Source: Chthoniobacterales bacterium (GTDB taxonomy: Bacteria; Verrucomicrobiota; Verrucomicrobiia; Chthoniobacterales; UBA6821). Taken from it: a stretch of DNA of 17,248 bases. A program made the position numbers and the translations under genes. Positions 8,884-16,177 of the stretch are shown piece by piece. Every line of letters starts with the position of its first letter. The stretch's first letter is position 1. Location of the stretch: assembly GCA_021733705.1 (NCBI GenBank), contig JAIPKF010000012.1:1-17248 (forward strand), given 5' to 3'. Below the pieces are notes generated by a model. That model saw only the letters and a list, made by a program, of their open reading frames with translations. It was not told where the DNA came from and did no database searches.

Positions 8884-8957
8884 TAGGCTCTACTGTAGAA
8901 GTCATCGAAAGCATAGACAAGGAATAAACTACTTCTGCAACCAAAAACGTGAGCCTA
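8884..8957 (-). terminator. Imperfect two-part inverted repeat after the sugar transporter gene, possible terminator or regulatory RNA structure
   Basis: TAGGCTC (8884-8890) pairs with GAGCCTA (8951-8957). Inside it TGTAGAAGT (8894-8902) pairs with ACTTCTGCA (8931-8939) except at one position. In the minus-strand transcript the structure begins 9 nt after the transporter stop and ends with AATTTTTG, a short U tract. The loop (28 nt) and the asymmetric internal loop (3 versus 11 nt) make it weaker than a standard intrinsic terminator. It sits at the boundary between the sugar-uptake genes and the polysaccharide genes, where a terminator or attenuator would make sense. Confidence 0.35.
8892..8920 (-). 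promoter_or_regulatory. Weak candidate sigma-70-like promoter before the ABC ATPase gene
   Basis: On the minus strand TTGTCT (8915-8920) and TACAGT (8892-8897) are separated by exactly 17 bp. Each matches four of six consensus positions. The site lies about 55 bp before the GTG/ATG start of the wzt-like gene, in the only sizeable gap of this strand between 7466 and 12906. In AT-rich DNA such matches arise by chance, and the site overlaps the inverted repeat described separately. Confidence 0.25.
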
Positions 8958-8966
8958 TTTGCAAAA

Positions 8967-10367
8967 TCATCTTCCGATTTTCCGAAGAGGTTTTCCTGCA
9001 AATAAGTTCTTTTCGATGTGTTCTAGTGAAACACCTTGGGTCTCTGGAACGAAATAGAAGAAAAAAATCAGAAAGAAAACTTGGAGAATGCCATAAATAA
9101 GAAACATACTTTCGCTTCCAATTTTATTGATCATGGTTAAAAAAGTGCCTCCTACAGCAGCGGTTGAAAGCCAGCTTGCTGCTGTTGTAAAAGTGATACC
9201 GAGATCACGTCCTGCGAGTGGAAAAATTTCAGAACAGATTACATAGGTTATCGGTCCAGAACTCACCGCAAAGCTGAGAATGAAAACAAGTAGTGCTGTG
9301 AGGACGTAAAAACCAAGCAGTTGAGAGTGTTCAAAGCTTTTATTAAAGAGTATTCCCACAGCCACCATAGAGAGAAACATCATCACAAAGCCGAAATACA
9401 TGATTGGTTTGCGACCTAATCGATCAATGAGGACGATGGCAACCACAGTAGCTAACACATTAGCGATACCTATTGTGATCGTTCCCCACATTTGTCCTGA
9501 AGTGCTCTCAAAGCCTGCCATTTTAAAAATACGGGGAGCATAGTACATCACCACATTGATCCCAGAAAGCTGTTGCATTACCTGAAGACTCACTCCCACA
9601 AAAATAGCTAAACGATAACGTCCATTATTTCTGAGCAGTTTAAATCCATGCTGTTTCTGATGAAGGTTTTTTTCTAAGTCAACAATTTCATGAATAACTT
9701 CTTCTTCTGAAATAAAAATGCGACGAAAAACAGCAATGCCCTGCCTTTTGAAACCTTTAAGAAAAAGCCAACGTGGGCTCTCTGGAAGAAAAAAAACTCC
9801 ACACAACATAACTGCTGCTGGAAGTACGATAATACCGAGCATCCAACGCCAATGACCTCCGATATATCCCTGAACGGAGACGACTGTTCCAAAAAGTAAA
9901 TCACTCACGTAAGAGAGGACTATCCCAATAGTGACCATGAGCTGATACATAGAAATCATCATTCCACGCACTTTTTTTGGAGAGGTTTCTGAAAGGTAGA
10001 GAGGGGCTACAAAATCAGCCATCCCAACAGCAACTCCAAGAAGAAAACGTGCCGCTATTAGCTCCTGAGCCGAAGTGCTGAAAGCAGACCAGAGGTCACC
10101 TACAATAAAAATGAATCCACTGAGAAGCAAAGTTTTTTTTCTTCCAAAAGTATTAGAAAAAAATCCTGCAATCAGTGCTCCGACAACTGCTCCTACAAGG
10201 AGCGCACTCACAATGAATTCCAAAGTCTGATCGCTAACATGAAAATCATTTTGAATAAATTCCATGGCACCTGATATCACGCTAACGTTAAAGCCAAACA
10301 AGAGCCCCGCAAGCGCTGCAATAAAAACAATCCAACACACGACTGGACGGGTTTTTATACTTATCAC
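8967..10367 (-). CDS. MFS sugar transporter (sugar porter family, XylE/GalP/GLUT-like)
   Basis: This 466-residue, 12-helix inner-membrane protein probably imports a hexose or pentose with H+. Sugar-porter signatures are present in order: GRKK after helix 2 (75-78), PESPRW at 195-200 before the central loop, QQLSGIN in helix 7 (265-271, containing the QLS triplet of glucose-type GLUTs), YYAPRIF, DRLGRKP (315-321), SEIFP (379-383) and PETQG (441-445) after helix 12. Length matches the family. The start is GTG at 10365-10367, chosen because it puts the first helix at the normal place and lies 3 nt after the stop of the upstream ROK gene. That spacing implies translational coupling. With the two kinase genes it forms an import-and-phosphorylate module. 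The exact sugar is not readable; glucose or fructose is an inference from the neighbours. Confidence 0.92.
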   Translation of the reverse strand: MISIKTRPVVCWIVFIAALAGLLFGFNVSVISGAMEFIQNDFHVSDQTLEFIVSALLVGAVVGALIAGFFSNTFGRKKTLLLSGFIFIVGDLWSAFSTSAQELIAARFLLGVAVGMADFVAPLYLSETSPKKVRGMMISMYQLMVTIGIVLSYVSDLLFGTVVSVQGYIGGHWRWMLGIIVLPAAVMLCGVFFLPESPRWLFLKGFKRQGIAVFRRIFISEEEVIHEIVDLEKNLHQKQHGFKLLRNNGRYRLAIFVGVSLQVMQQLSGINVVMYYAPRIFKMAGFESTSGQMWGTITIGIANVLATVVAIVLIDRLGRKPIMYFGFVMMFLSMVAVGILFNKSFEHSQLLGFYVLTALLVFILSFAVSSGPITYVICSEIFPLAGRDLGITFTTAASWLSTAAVGGTFLTMINKIGSESMFLIYGILQVFFLIFFFYFVPETQGVSLEHIEKNLFAGKPLRKIGR

Positions 10368-10370
10368 GGA

Positions 10371-11357
10371 TTAAGAAAAATCGTGGCACAAGAGCGATGC
10401 CCCAAAAACAATCGCACTTTCCCCCAATAAAGAGGGCAAAATAGGCGTTTTGAGTTTTTTATTAAAGATATTCTGTGAGATTTTAAAGCGTGTTCTCTCT
10501 TCATAGAGCAGATTGATGGTCCGAAGATTACCTCCAATAATAATAACATTAGGATCGAGAAGGTTGATAGCAACAGCAATAGCTTTTGCAAATGTATCTT
10601 GGAGATGCTCCAAGGTTCGGAGTGCAGCACTATCTTTTTTTTCAGCACGACGAAGAATTTCTTGTAACGAAACTTCTTCTCCTGTGATCTTCTCGTAAAA
10701 TTGTTCCAGAGCAGGCTTGGAAAAAATTGTTTCATTACATCCCTGCTTGCCACAGCAACAGGGTGTTGTTTCGTTCTGCATGGTGTTATGCCCCCATTCT
10801 CCCGCAATGCCGTGCAATCCTTGAACAATACGCTTTCCAATAACAATTCCACTTCCAACACCAGTTTCCAAAATTAATCCCATCACGACTTGCTCCTTGG
10901 AAACTAAACCTAGCGTTGCTTCTGCAAGAGCAAAACAGTTAGCATCATTGGCCAAGATAATCTCTGTTTTAAGAAGAAGAGAAAGATCATCCTTCAAGGG
11001 GCGGTCATTAAAACAAAGATTGTTGCAGTAACTTAAAATTCCTGTTGAGGGATCAATGACTGCAGGAACAGCAATACCAATTTTTTCAGGACGAGTTGTG
11101 TTAGAAGCTTTTTCTAAATGCTCTACCAACAATTCAATCTGCCCCAAAGTATATTCGTAACCGCGCAAGCGATCATAAGCACAAAAAGAATCAACTGCCA
11201 GATTCGAGAAAAATAGAGGCTTTGCGGGCTCATTAGCATCAACAATCAACCCCTCAATTTTCGTATCACTAACATTAATTCCCCAAAGCAGCGTTGAGGA
11301 AAAATTGTAGTAGGCTGAATGTTTTGTTGCTTTTTTCATTGTTAACCTCAATTTCAT
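10371..11357 (-). CDS. ROK-family sugar kinase homologue with intact zinc site but degraded phosphate loop (ROK-B)
   Basis: This 328-residue protein is a paralogue of the ROK protein just upstream and resembles Mak-type fructokinases. Intact features are the catalytic-base Asp 138 in LANDANCFALAEA, the sugar-binding GEWGH with zinc-ligand His 190, and the zinc motif C-x-C-G-x-x-G-C at 200-207. Altered features are the N-terminal phosphate loop, NVSDT (28-32) instead of DLGGT; ETGVGSG (164-170) instead of GTGVGGG; and GGNLRT (275-280) in place of the usual GGG. The region after the first loop (about 47-70) is longer and unlike the paralogue. These changes predict weak or no ATP use, so it may be a regulatory, sugar-sensing or heterodimer subunit rather than a kinase. 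No DNA-binding helix-turn-helix is present. The ATG overlaps the upstream stop as ATGA; Met 7 is an alternative start. Confidence 0.85.
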   Translation of the reverse strand: MKLRLTMKKATKHSAYYNFSSTLLWGINVSDTKIEGLIVDANEPAKPLFFSNLAVDSFCAYDRLRGYEYTLGQIELLVEHLEKASNTTRPEKIGIAVPAVIDPSTGILSYCNNLCFNDRPLKDDLSLLLKTEIILANDANCFALAEATLGLVSKEQVVMGLILETGVGSGIVIGKRIVQGLHGIAGEWGHNTMQNETTPCCCGKQGCNETIFSKPALEQFYEKITGEEVSLQEILRRAEKKDSAALRTLEHLQDTFAKAIAVAINLLDPNVIIIGGNLRTINLLYEERTRFKISQNIFNKKLKTPILPSLLGESAIVFGASLLCHDFS

Positions 11358-12295
11358 TCATTATTGCCCTCGTCCAGCCCTAACATAGCTGCTCCAAACA
11401 CACCAGCACTATCGCCCAAAACAGGCTTAAGAAATTGAGTTTTTATGTCATTATGAAAAACATAGCGACTGATTTTATGACGTGTTGACTCTTCGTAGAG
11501 CAGATCGATATTGCCAACACCGCCCCCAATGACGATGGCATCAGGGTCAAGGATATTGATAGCGGGAGCGATGGCCTCAGCAAATTTTTCTTGGAGGCGC
11601 TCTAAGGTTTGTAGCGCTGCTTCTTCGCCAGCAGTGGCACGGCTCACAATTTCAGGCAGGGCGACTTTTTCTCCTGTAATGTTTTTATAAAATTGTTCTA
11701 AAGCAGGACCAGAAAGGATCCTTTCATTACATCCCCTTTTTGTTTCATAACAAGCTCCTCCCTCGCTGCATAAAGCATTGTTCCCCCATTCCCCAGCTAT
11801 CCCATGGAGCCCAGAAATTAAATGACCATGAACCACAATACCTCCTCCCACACCCGTTCCAAGTATCAGTCCCAGCACGACCTGATACCCACGTGCAGCG
11901 CCACAAATAGCTTCTGCAAGGACAAAACAGTTGGCATCATTAGCCAGCACTGTTTCACACTCAAGTGCTGCTGAAAGCTCCTCTTGAAAGAAACGTCCAT
12001 TGAGACACACAATATTAGAATCTCTAAAGATTCGTGTAGAGGGATCCATCACCCCGGGGACACCGATGCCGATTTTATCGGGTCGTCGTCTTCCAGAAGC
12101 GTGTTCTAGCTGTGCGACAAGAAGCTGCAACTGCCCAATAATATGCCTCGGTCCTTGAGGAGATTCTGTCGGGACGCGCAGACGATGAATGGCTTTATTG
12201 GGTTGAGACGCATCAATAATCACTCCCTCTATTTTGGTTCCACCTAAATCGATCCCCCAGAGAAGGGGTGTTTTATGATGTGACATTAGCCTCAT
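11354..12295 (-). CDS. ROK-family sugar kinase, Mak fructokinase-like, with degraded zinc site (ROK-A)
   Basis: This 313-residue protein is expected to phosphorylate a hexose (fructose, mannose or glucose) at C6 using ATP in the cytoplasm. Motifs are the phosphate loop DLGGTK (16-21), CLNGRFF near 97-103 as in Mak, the catalytic Asp 120 in LANDAN, GTGVGGG (146-152), GEWG (168-171) and INILDPDAIVIGGG (246-259). The ROK zinc site is damaged: the expected His after GEWG is Asn 172, and the expected C-x-C-G-x-x-G-C reads C182-Y-E184-T-K-R-G-C189, so one Cys has become Glu. Ordinary ROK kinases need this zinc to shape the sugar pocket. The start ATG overlaps the upstream stop as ATGA; Met 4 is a possible alternative. 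The downstream gene is a paralogue with the opposite set of losses. Confidence 0.9.
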   Translation of the reverse strand: MRLMSHHKTPLLWGIDLGGTKIEGVIIDASQPNKAIHRLRVPTESPQGPRHIIGQLQLLVAQLEHASGRRRPDKIGIGVPGVMDPSTRIFRDSNIVCLNGRFFQEELSAALECETVLANDANCFVLAEAICGAARGYQVVLGLILGTGVGGGIVVHGHLISGLHGIAGEWGNNALCSEGGACYETKRGCNERILSGPALEQFYKNITGEKVALPEIVSRATAGEEAALQTLERLQEKFAEAIAPAINILDPDAIVIGGGVGNIDLLYEESTRHKISRYVFHNDIKTQFLKPVLGDSAGVFGAAMLGLDEGNNE

Positions 12296-12906
12296 GGCTT
12301 GCGCATGATTTCTTGAGTCGTGTAGGAAGCATCGATTAAATCCTCAATGCGTTGTCCAGAGAGAGGATGGGTGCTTAGGCAGTCGAGGTTTCCATCGGCT
12401 CCCAGGAGGGCTATTCCAAAGTTGTGCGAAATACCATAAGCTCTCGCTGAACTCTCTCCATTTAAGAGGGTGATGAAAGGAATATTAGAAGGAACAGAAC
12501 CTATCTCTTGAGTAAAAGCGACAGCGCAGATTAATCCATGTGCCGCCAAGCGTTCGTAGTGACTTTGCAGTTCCCTAAGTTGATGGCGAAATGCATGATT
12601 GAGCGGGGTATCGGTAAAGAGAATGAGCACCGGCTTCCCCCTTAGGGATACAAGATGGTCGATATTGTTTCCTTTTTTCCAATGAACATCAGGAGCAAGA
12701 GAGACGATATGATGGGATGATCCTAAAGTAGGGGTCGAAGGGGCACTCTTTGTCACGAATCCCGTTGTCTCGGTTGATTGTGATGGGTCCTTTTCTTGAG
12801 CAATGGAGATTCCACCCATGCCCCAAAAAAGGGAGGTTGCTACCATGAGAGACCAGCAGGCAGCTCCTACGAAAAAGGAAGAGTGCACGCTTTTGATAAA
12901 ATTCAT
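12292..12906 (-). CDS. Exported thioredoxin/peroxiredoxin-like-fold protein without a CXXC motif
   Basis: Residues 1-36 look like a signal peptide or signal anchor (basic start, hydrophobic core 11-34, AQE at the end), followed by a Ser/Thr/Pro-rich linker to about 70. The rest (about 80-195) has the strand-helix order of a thioredoxin-like domain: LVSLRGKPVLILF (85-97), a long helix (102-122), then LICAVAF, SNIPFITLL with a plausible cis-Pro at 143, and a C-terminal GNLD/LSGQRIEDLI stretch. Where thioredoxins carry WCxxC this protein has TDTPLNHAF, and its only cysteines are at 17, 127 and 176, so disulphide chemistry is unlikely. It may be a binding or structural domain. It begins 26 nt after frr and overlaps ROK-A by ATGA, so it is part of the same transcript. 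I do not recognise a named family with certainty. Confidence 0.7.
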   Translation of the reverse strand: MNFIKSVHSSFFVGAACWSLMVATSLFWGMGGISIAQEKDPSQSTETTGFVTKSAPSTPTLGSSHHIVSLAPDVHWKKGNNIDHLVSLRGKPVLILFTDTPLNHAFRHQLRELQSHYERLAAHGLICAVAFTQEIGSVPSNIPFITLLNGESSARAYGISHNFGIALLGADGNLDCLSTHPLSGQRIEDLIDASYTTQEIMRKP

Positions 12907-12932
12907 ACGGTTAGTCCACGTTGCATGATGCC

Positions 12933-13493
12933 CTAGATCTTCATGAGCTCTGCTTCCTTGTGCTTCACATGCAATTCAATATCGGCAACATATTTATCGG
13001 TGATTTTTTGGATCTCTTTTTCAAGTCGGTCTAGTTCATCTTCGGTCATGGTGCTCGCTTTCTCCAGTTTCTTCGCAGTTTCAATAGCATCACGGCGGCT
13101 CGATCTCATCTTGACCCGAGCCTCTTCAGCAAGTTTTCCAATAGTACGAACAAGATCTTTGCGGCGCTCTTCGCTCAGTTCAGGGATGCGAAGTCGAATG
13201 ACCTTTCCATCGATGAGGGGGGTAATGCCGACCTTGCTTTCGAGGATCGCTTTTTCAATATCTTTGAGGGTACCTGTATCAAAAGGCTGAATGACTAATA
13301 ATCGAGACTCGGGGCTTGTGATGAGGGCAAGTTGTTTGAGCTTCATACTGCTGCCATAGGTGTGAACATCGATCGACTCCACAAGCATAGGGGAGGCCTT
13401 TCCAGTGCGGATCGAAGCAAATTCATGCATCATGAATTCAAGCATTTTTTCCATTTCTACTTCTGCTTTTGATAAAATTTCTTTGGCGCTCAT
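12933..13493 (-). CDS. frr: Ribosome recycling factor
   Basis: This 186-residue protein is the usual length of about 185 and, with EF-G, splits the post-termination ribosome. Family hallmarks are FASIRTGKASPML (45-57), the ITSPESRLLVIQPFD beta region, GxVIRLRIPELSEERRKDLV (the most conserved block, residues about 116-135) and the long C-terminal three-helix bundle ending ELHVKHKEAELMKI. The gene starts 7 nt after the pyrH stop in the common pyrH-frr order. No Shine-Dalgarno is visible (the upstream bases are A-rich). No abnormal residues were seen. Confidence 0.97.
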   Translation of the reverse strand: MSAKEILSKAEVEMEKMLEFMMHEFASIRTGKASPMLVESIDVHTYGSSMKLKQLALITSPESRLLVIQPFDTGTLKDIEKAILESKVGITPLIDGKVIRLRIPELSEERRKDLVRTIGKLAEEARVKMRSSRRDAIETAKKLEKASTMTEDELDRLEKEIQKITDKYVADIELHVKHKEAELMKI

Positions 13494-13500
13494 ACTTTTT

Positions 13501-14238
13501 TTATTTATTGTTGCTAACTAGCGTTCCGATCTGTTCTCCACAAACGACACGCATGATGTTGTTGGGTTCTGACATGTTAAAGACGACGATAGGCATGGAA
13601 TTATCCATACAGAGACTAAAGGCAGTAGAATCCATGACGTTCAGGCGGCTCCTTAAAGCATCGATGAAGGTAATATGGTCAAATTTTTTGGCATCAGGAT
13701 TTTTTAAAGGATCGCAATCATAGATACCATCTACCTTTGTTGCTTTGAGAATAATCTCAGCACCTATTTCATTGGCACGCAGAGCAGCCGTTGTGTCGGT
13801 TGAAAAGAAAGGGTTTCCTGTTCCTGCCACAAAGATAACGATGTGACCATTATCAAGGTGGCGCAAGGCTCGGCGTAAAATGAACGGCTCCGCAACATGG
13901 TTAATGTGGAGCGCTGTCTGTACTCGTGTAGAAAACCCGAGTTCTTCAAGAGCACTCATGAGAGCCATACCATTGATCACGGTGGCAAGCATTCCCATAT
14001 AATCAGCCGTCGCCCGGTTCATCCCACGATGACTTGCGGCAAGCCCACGCCAAATATTTCCGCCTCCCACAACAACTGCAATTTGAACACCCATGTTGCG
14101 AATGAGTCCAATTTCCTGTGCCATGCGTTGCACAATTGGAGGGGAAATGGTGTCATGGCTTCCGGGATCACGAAGCGCCTCGCCACTAATTTTAAGGACA
14201 ATGCGACGGTACTTAGGTGATGGATCTGGTGAACTCAT
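13501..14238 (-). CDS. pyrH: Uridylate (UMP) kinase
   Basis: This 245-residue amino-acid-kinase-fold enzyme phosphorylates UMP to UDP in pyrimidine nucleotide synthesis. Visible signatures are RIVLKISGEAL (12-22), the IAVVVGGGNIWRG loop, MNRATADYMGMLATVINGMAL, HINHVAEPFILRRA, GTGNPFFSTDTTAALRA (the UMP/phosphate-binding region) and LKATKVDGIYDCDP in the ATP site. Length and motif order are normal. It is the first gene of its minus-strand run. Its start lies 117 bp from the divergent glycosyltransferase gene, so tsf, which often precedes pyrH, is not adjacent here. UDP feeds nucleotide-sugar synthesis, but its position beside glycan genes may be coincidental. Confidence 0.97.
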   Translation of the reverse strand: MSSPDPSPKYRRIVLKISGEALRDPGSHDTISPPIVQRMAQEIGLIRNMGVQIAVVVGGGNIWRGLAASHRGMNRATADYMGMLATVINGMALMSALEELGFSTRVQTALHINHVAEPFILRRALRHLDNGHIVIFVAGTGNPFFSTDTTAALRANEIGAEIILKATKVDGIYDCDPLKNPDAKKFDHITFIDALRSRLNVMDSTAFSLCMDNSMPIVVFNMSEPNNIMRVVCGEQIGTLVSNNK

Positions 14239-14355
14239 GAGTGGTTCAGGGTATCAGAAGTCCTCAAAAAAAACAAGAACTGGCACGAGAACAGTATTAC
14301 AAAAAAAAGCGAATTTACATTTGGTGATCTTCAAGAAATAGTCAGAAATATTTTT
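14239..14355. promoter_or_regulatory. Divergent intergenic region between pyrH and the double-GT2 gene
   Basis: This 117-bp spacer separates two genes pointing apart and must contain, or lie close to, the start of the pyrH-frr-ROK transcript. It is A/T-rich with several A or T runs of about eight. I could not find a convincing -35/-10 pair in either direction, so this is called from gene arrangement only. Confidence 0.35.
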
Positions 14356-16167
14356 TTGGAACAACCCCGAGTGAAATTCCTTTTTTATTTTTTTTATTAT
14401 CCTCTGCTGCGACAGCTACGCAATCATTTTAAGAATCAAGCATATCGTCGCTGGATTGCCTGTTATGAGTCTCGCGAGGATGCAAGGAAGCAAGAACTCC
14501 TCGGCACCTTAGCTACAATTGATCCCGTATCAGTACCGACGATTTCTCTTCTCCTTCCCGTTTGTAATCCTCCACTCCGTTTTTTAAAGGAAGCAATTCA
14601 TTCTGTTGAGCAGCAGGGGTGGCCTCATTGGGAGCTTTGTATTGTTGATGATGGCTCGAGCGATCGCTCTATTATTGAGTATCTCACGGATCTTTCGACA
14701 CATGAGCCCCGTGTGAAGCTCTTATTTCATAAGGAGCAAGGGGGCATCGCTTCCACGACTAATGATGCTCTCGCCCTAGCCTCAGGTACATTTGTGGCTT
14801 TTTTAGATCATGACGATCTCCTTGCTCCCACAGCTCTTGCCGAGGTCGTGATGGCACTTGTTCAAGAGCCTGAAGCCAGCTTCCTCTACACGGATGAGGA
14901 TAAAATTGATACTCGGGGACGTCGCTGCGATCCACTTTTTAAACCCGATTGGAATCCCAATCTCTTAACAAGCCTCAATTATTGCTGCCACTTAAGTGTG
15001 CTACGTCGTTCTTTAGTTCTCGATTTAGGGGGACTCGATAGTCGTGTTGAAGGAGCCCAGGATTGGGATCTTTTACTTCGAGCCACAGAACAACTCACCC
15101 CTTCACAAATCGTTCATATTCCAAAAGTCCTCTATCATTGGCGTATCTCGTATCATTCCACAGCTCGTTCGATCAAAGCCAAGCCCCATGTTACTGAGGC
15201 AAGTAGGCGTGTGTTAGAAAATCACTTAAGGCGCCAAGAACGAGCATTTCTTAAGATGGAGCATGTGCACCTCGGTGGTCATTGGCATGTGAAATATGCT
15301 TTACCCTCTCCTGCTCCGCTTGTCTCAATGATCATTCCTAATCGTGATCAAATAAAACTTTTGCAATCGTGTTTAGAGAGTATCGAAGCAAAAACGGACT
15401 ACCCTTGTTATGAAATTCTCATTGCTGATAACGACTCTCAAGATGGAGCTCTTTTAGCCTACTACCGCAAGCAAGAGGCCAAGAAGAATGTTCGTGTTAT
15501 CAAAACACCCGGACCTTTTAATTACTCTTCCATCAATAATCGTGCTGTGCGAGAAGCACGTGGAGAGATTTTATTACTCCTCAACAATGATATTGAAGTA
15601 ACGCATTCCTCATGGCTTCACGAAATGGTCTCCCATGCAATCAGACCTGAAGTCGGGGCTGTCGGGGCCCTGTTACTCTATCCTGATGGTCGCATTCAAC
15701 ATGCAGGGGTTGTCTTAGGTATTGCAGGACCGATGAAAATCAATGGAGTAGCAGGACATGTGGGAAAATATTTCAAAGGAGATGAAGCTATCGCCGGAAA
15801 TCGAATGAAGGTTGTTCAAAATTTTTCGGCCGTCACAGGGGCCTGCCTTGCAGTGCGTAAAAAACTGTATGAAGAGGTTGGTGGAATGGACGAGAGGGAT
15901 CTTCCTGTCGCTTTTAACGATGTCGATTTTTGTTTAAAGCTTCATATGGCTGGCTATTTCAATGTTTGGACTCCCTTTGCAAGACTCCTCCATCATGAAT
16001 CCCAAAGTCGCAAAAGTGATACTACTCCGGCCAAGAAAAAACGATTTCGTTCAGAAATTGAGACGATGCGTACTCGCTGGGGGTGGCTCTTAGATCACGA
16101 TCCTGCCTACAATCCGAACCTAACGCTCGAGCATGAGAATTGGGGATTGGCCTGGCCACCACGGTGA
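14356..16167 (+). CDS. Two-domain GT2 glycosyltransferase
   Basis: This 603-residue protein has two GT-A fold GT2 domains and no predicted membrane helix apart from a hydrophobic patch at 8-17. Domain 1 (about 58-300) has LLLPVCNPP, CIVDDGSSD (95-103), the DXD-type FLDHDDLL (149-156), YTDEDKID and AQDWDLLL (234-241). Domain 2 (about 320-580) has SMIIPNRDQ, IADNDSQD (356-363), LLLNNDIEV (407-415), AVTGACLAVRK and FNDVDFC (520-526), then HHES. The protein ends with YNPNLTLEHENWGLAWPPR, a tail seen in this class of cell-wall and O-antigen glycosyltransferases. It probably adds successive sugars to a surface glycan. No ATG is available in the open frame near the N terminus; TTG at 14356 or GTG at 14371 are the starts, and I keep the longer one. 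The upstream in-frame stop is at 14230. It is the only plus-strand gene here. Confidence 0.9.
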   Translation: MEQPRVKFLFYFFYYPLLRQLRNHFKNQAYRRWIACYESREDARKQELLGTLATIDPVSVPTISLLLPVCNPPLRFLKEAIHSVEQQGWPHWELCIVDDGSSDRSIIEYLTDLSTHEPRVKLLFHKEQGGIASTTNDALALASGTFVAFLDHDDLLAPTALAEVVMALVQEPEASFLYTDEDKIDTRGRRCDPLFKPDWNPNLLTSLNYCCHLSVLRRSLVLDLGGLDSRVEGAQDWDLLLRATEQLTPSQIVHIPKVLYHWRISYHSTARSIKAKPHVTEASRRVLENHLRRQERAFLKMEHVHLGGHWHVKYALPSPAPLVSMIIPNRDQIKLLQSCLESIEAKTDYPCYEILIADNDSQDGALLAYYRKQEAKKNVRVIKTPGPFNYSSINNRAVREARGEILLLLNNDIEVTHSSWLHEMVSHAIRPEVGAVGALLLYPDGRIQHAGVVLGIAGPMKINGVAGHVGKYFKGDEAIAGNRMKVVQNFSAVTGACLAVRKKLYEEVGGMDERDLPVAFNDVDFCLKLHMAGYFNVWTPFARLLHHESQSRKSDTTPAKKKRFRSEIETMRTRWGWLLDHDPAYNPNLTLEHENWGLAWPPR

Positions 16168-16177
16168 ATTCACTCAT

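Noticed and set aside
10364..10861. 165-codon open frame on the minus strand overlapping ROK-B
   Set aside because: The ROK-B frame carries the full set of family motifs over the same bases, and the alternative product resembles nothing known.
12943..13290. 115-codon plus-strand frame opposite frr
   Set aside because: It is Ser/Arg-rich antisense shadow of a strongly conserved gene.
13897..14220. 107-codon plus-strand frame opposite pyrH
   Set aside because: It is the antisense shadow of a clear UMP kinase gene, with no plausible domain.
16164..16173. Perfect 10-bp palindrome GTGAATTCAC at the convergent gene ends
   Set aside because: It is short, overlaps the GT2 stop codon, lacks a loop or T tract, and contains a common 6-bp palindrome; no function can be supported.
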